The notes under the pieces were generated by a model. The model did not search any database and was not told where the DNA came from. It was given only the letters and a program-made list of their open reading frames with translations. Below are positions 35,386-37,140 of a stretch of DNA of 37,140 nt, one piece after another (the stretch's first letter is position 1; each line of letters starts with the position of its first letter). Source of the stretch: Moorena sp. SIO3I8 (GTDB lineage Bacteria; Cyanobacteriota; Cyanobacteriia; Cyanobacteriales; Coleofasciculaceae); contig NZ_JAAHHW010000067.1 in the NCBI RefSeq assembly GCF_010692325.1, forward strand, positions 1 to 37,140, given 5' to 3'. A program made the position numbers and the translations under genes.

Positions 35386-35901
35386 TCAGTCAACAAACCA
35401 CTTCATCGCTACTTTGTCATTATCATGACCACGGGGAGTATGTTCCCCTACATTCCAACGAATCTTATCCCGATCGCCTTTAGTACTAACAATAACCATC
35501 CACCAGTAAGAATCGTCTTGAAATTTCAATACATCTCCCTCAAAACTTATGCTTACATGAGAATTATTTTGAACATAAACAATTCCAGTTTTTATCGTAA
35601 TATTTTGTGCATACGTGATGTATTTATGGTCACCACTATCCATTAATACCCTTACTTGAGAGCCATTTTGTACTGCATTAATTAAGTCATCAATATTGCC
35701 TGCCGTGCGGTTACCATTGGCATCATGGGCATAGGCTAGTGACCAACGATTTAGATTTGTCAATTTTGAACCATCTCCTACAAATTCTGTCGCTTTAACT
35801 GTGCCTTCAATTTCCAATTTTTCCGTAGGATTTTCTATGCCAATCCCAACGTTGTTCTTGACGGTAAGATCGATATGATCAGGCCAAGTGTATTCACTCA
35901 T
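35386..35901 (-). CDS. Short fibre-like protein, 171 aa
   Basis: It starts MSEYTWPDHIDLTVKNNVGI, with one GIGIENPTEKLEIEGTVKA motif and FVGDGSKLTNL as in the large fibres. The unique tip (about 52-171: SLAYAHDANGNRTAGNIDDL, LINAVQNGSQVRVLMDSGD, WWMVIVSTKGDRDKIRW) has no match I can name. It is a third tip type on the same anchor. Confidence 0.68.
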   Translation of the reverse strand: MSEYTWPDHIDLTVKNNVGIGIENPTEKLEIEGTVKATEFVGDGSKLTNLNRWSLAYAHDANGNRTAGNIDDLINAVQNGSQVRVLMDSGDHKYITYAQNITIKTGIVYVQNNSHVSISFEGDVLKFQDDSYWWMVIVSTKGDRDKIRWNVGEHTPRGHDNDKVAMKWFVD

Positions 35902-35960
35902 AGTCTTTGCTACTACCTAGCTTGTTTATCAATTTAAATGTACAGAATTAAGTCAATAGA

Positions 35961-36788
35961 CTATTTCCTAAGCAACATATAGTTAGCTGTGCCAGGGTTA
36001 ATTGTATTTGTTGATAAGTCCTGACTGTAACAACGAATTCTCCAGCCGTTTGTCTCTGGCTCGGCAGAAACTTCTATCTCAAAATCGGAGACAAAAGCAC
36101 CACTTTTTTGTACTGCCAGCTCTCTAGGGGAAACAAAAATTACCCAGTCATCCACAGTTGTTCCCGCTGGTACAGAAATTGTTTGATCATCTTCAGCTAT
36201 ATCCACAATAAACTGTCTGGGGGAAGGTAACTTGGCACCAGCAAGTTTCCGTACAGAATTATCCACTGTACTAACATTACCGTTATTGTCTAGTCTCACC
36301 TGTGCCAACCGCACTACAGTACCATCGGTAGGGACATTACCAGTTCTTAAATCTACATTGCCATCTTGGAGATTGTCTTGCCTAGTGGTACCACCGTAGA
36401 TAACAAATTTGGGACGTTCAGCGGTGCGAGTGTATTTAGTCACGCCACCTACTTCTACTTGGTAAGGGTTTTCTGGAATTTCCCGATAGATGATGGTAAT
36501 TTCAATAGTTGTATTGAGTTCTAATCCATCTAAGTTAATGGTGTCTGGTAGAGGAGAATCCGATAAGATAATAATGTCTCGACCTTCGTTATCGATTGCC
36601 ATTCCTCTAGTAACAGCAATTTGTTTTTCCGCTTCTCTGCTGACTTCTAGCCCTTCCACCACACCCCATTCATGGAGGGAACGATTGTGGCGCTTGCGCA
36701 TATCACGATGGTAAGCTTGTTCCTCATTAAAGTCTGCTTCGATGAGAAACTGAGAGGTGAAGTAATTGGGACGTTGAATATCTGTCAT
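35961..36788 (-). CDS. eCIS/phage-tail-associated protein, 275 aa
   Basis: The N-terminus PNYFTSQFLIEADFNEEQAY, HRDMRKRHNRSLHEWGVVEG is a motif typical of proteins encoded next to tail and eCIS baseplate genes. The C-terminus (about 190-275) reads QTISVPAGTTVDDWVIFVSP and NGWRIRCYSQDLS...NYMLLRK, similar to the tip of the 762-residue fibre (VPWGTTREWNIFVSP ... NYILIPR). It starts just after the tail-protein gene; the preceding stop TAG is part of its TAGGAG ribosome-binding site. Likely a baseplate-to-fibre adaptor, by inference. Confidence 0.68.
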   Translation of the reverse strand: MTDIQRPNYFTSQFLIEADFNEEQAYHRDMRKRHNRSLHEWGVVEGLEVSREAEKQIAVTRGMAIDNEGRDIIILSDSPLPDTINLDGLELNTTIEITIIYREIPENPYQVEVGGVTKYTRTAERPKFVIYGGTTRQDNLQDGNVDLRTGNVPTDGTVVRLAQVRLDNNGNVSTVDNSVRKLAGAKLPSPRQFIVDIAEDDQTISVPAGTTVDDWVIFVSPRELAVQKSGAFVSDFEIEVSAEPETNGWRIRCYSQDLSTNTINPGTANYMLLRK

Positions 36789-36801
36789 AATTGCTACTCT
36801 C

Positions 36802-37140
36802 CTAAGTTGACTCTAAATTTTCGGGAATATTGCCTAAAATAGTATCAATACCAATCTGGGAACCTTTAATTCCAGACGTAGGATCTGCAAGCTGGATGGT
36901 GTCAGGAAAAATAATTTCTAGTTGGTAGTCGGTATGGGCAGGTTTTTCCTGTTCGATAATAGCTGTGGCAATTTCTACTTGTCGGCTGAGTTGCTCTGGG
37001 TTTAATCCTTTATTGAGAGCAATTTTTACTCTAAAAAAGTGAGGTAATTCACCACCAATATAACTACCTTTTCCAAGGACTGACTGCGGAGGAAGTCGTT
37101 GAGGATTTTGGTTTAGTAGTTGGGAGTCACCAATTTGAAA
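36802..37140 (-). CDS. Tail protein, gpI-like C-terminal part (gene runs off the window)
   Basis: The last 112 residues of a longer protein are seen: LPHFFRVKIALNKGLNPEQL, IIEQEKPAHTDYQLEIIFP, IGIDTILGN. The KPAHTxYxL motif is typical of phage P2 gpI-like tail proteins and their eCIS counterparts at the baseplate periphery. It is the most upstream gene of the minus-strand cluster seen here and points to further structural genes beyond the window. Confidence 0.65.
   Translation of the reverse strand, partial: FQIGDSQLLNQNPQRLPPQSVLGKGSYIGGELPHFFRVKIALNKGLNPEQLSRQVEIATAIIEQEKPAHTDYQLEIIFPDTIQLADPTSGIKGSQIGIDTILGNIPENLEST

Overview
The window looks like chromosomal DNA of a filamentous cyanobacterium, most like marine Moorena/Lyngbya-type strains. 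The evidence is frequent HIP1 octamers (GCGATCGC), 7-bp tandem repeats of the STRR kind (TCAGCTA, TTCCCTG and variants), XisH/XisI genes, UPF0175/DUF3368, DUF433/DUF5615 and Phd/YoeB toxin-antitoxin modules, and many small inverted-repeat elements. The genus is an inference; no rRNA or tRNA gene is visible.

Left part (1-9,300) is mostly housekeeping: the 3' end of a dusB-type tRNA-dihydrouridine synthase, rpsU (59 aa) with its terminator, ligA on the minus strand, a TerB-like gene, a secreted Cys-rich protein and a GerMN lipoprotein. The ligA locus is unusual. Its 3' half is tandemly duplicated (three helix-hairpin-helix units, 997 aa), and the last BRCT copy is severed by two stop codons and a 1,524-bp TnpB-only IS200/IS605-type element. 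The exact ends of that element can be read from the uninterrupted BRCT copy in the same gene.

Middle part (9,300-17,500) is a patchwork of small defence/TA-like genes and wreckage: one xisH-xisI pair, two further intact xisI genes, a broken xisI, a beheaded xisH, decayed UPF0175/DUF3368 and YoeB genes, an intact DUF433/DUF5615 pair, a PD-(D/E)XK protein and a YbjN-like protein. Many breaks coincide with short MITE-like elements whose cores are 7-bp tandem repeats. One family has 13-bp terminal inverted repeats and 8-bp target duplications that can be seen at all three copies.

Right part (17,500-37,140, all minus strand) reads as the fibre and effector end of an extracellular contractile injection system (eCIS) or tail-like locus. 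In transcription order it holds a partial tail protein (gpI-like), a 275-aa tail-associated protein, seven fibre-like proteins (five share a nearly identical ~200-residue N-terminal region and all differ at the tip), two copies of a small coiled-coil protein, an Ig-like protein, two DUF4157 (HELTH) proteins with the same leader but different C-terminal payloads, and an ankyrin-repeat protein. The larger DUF4157 protein ends in a Cys-rich domain resembling an Ntox16-type toxin, so the adjacent ankyrin protein is a candidate immunity factor. Sheath, tube, baseplate and ATPase genes are not in the window; if present they should lie beyond 37,140. My working model is that the fibres give interchangeable target recognition and the two DUF4157 proteins are alternative cargoes.
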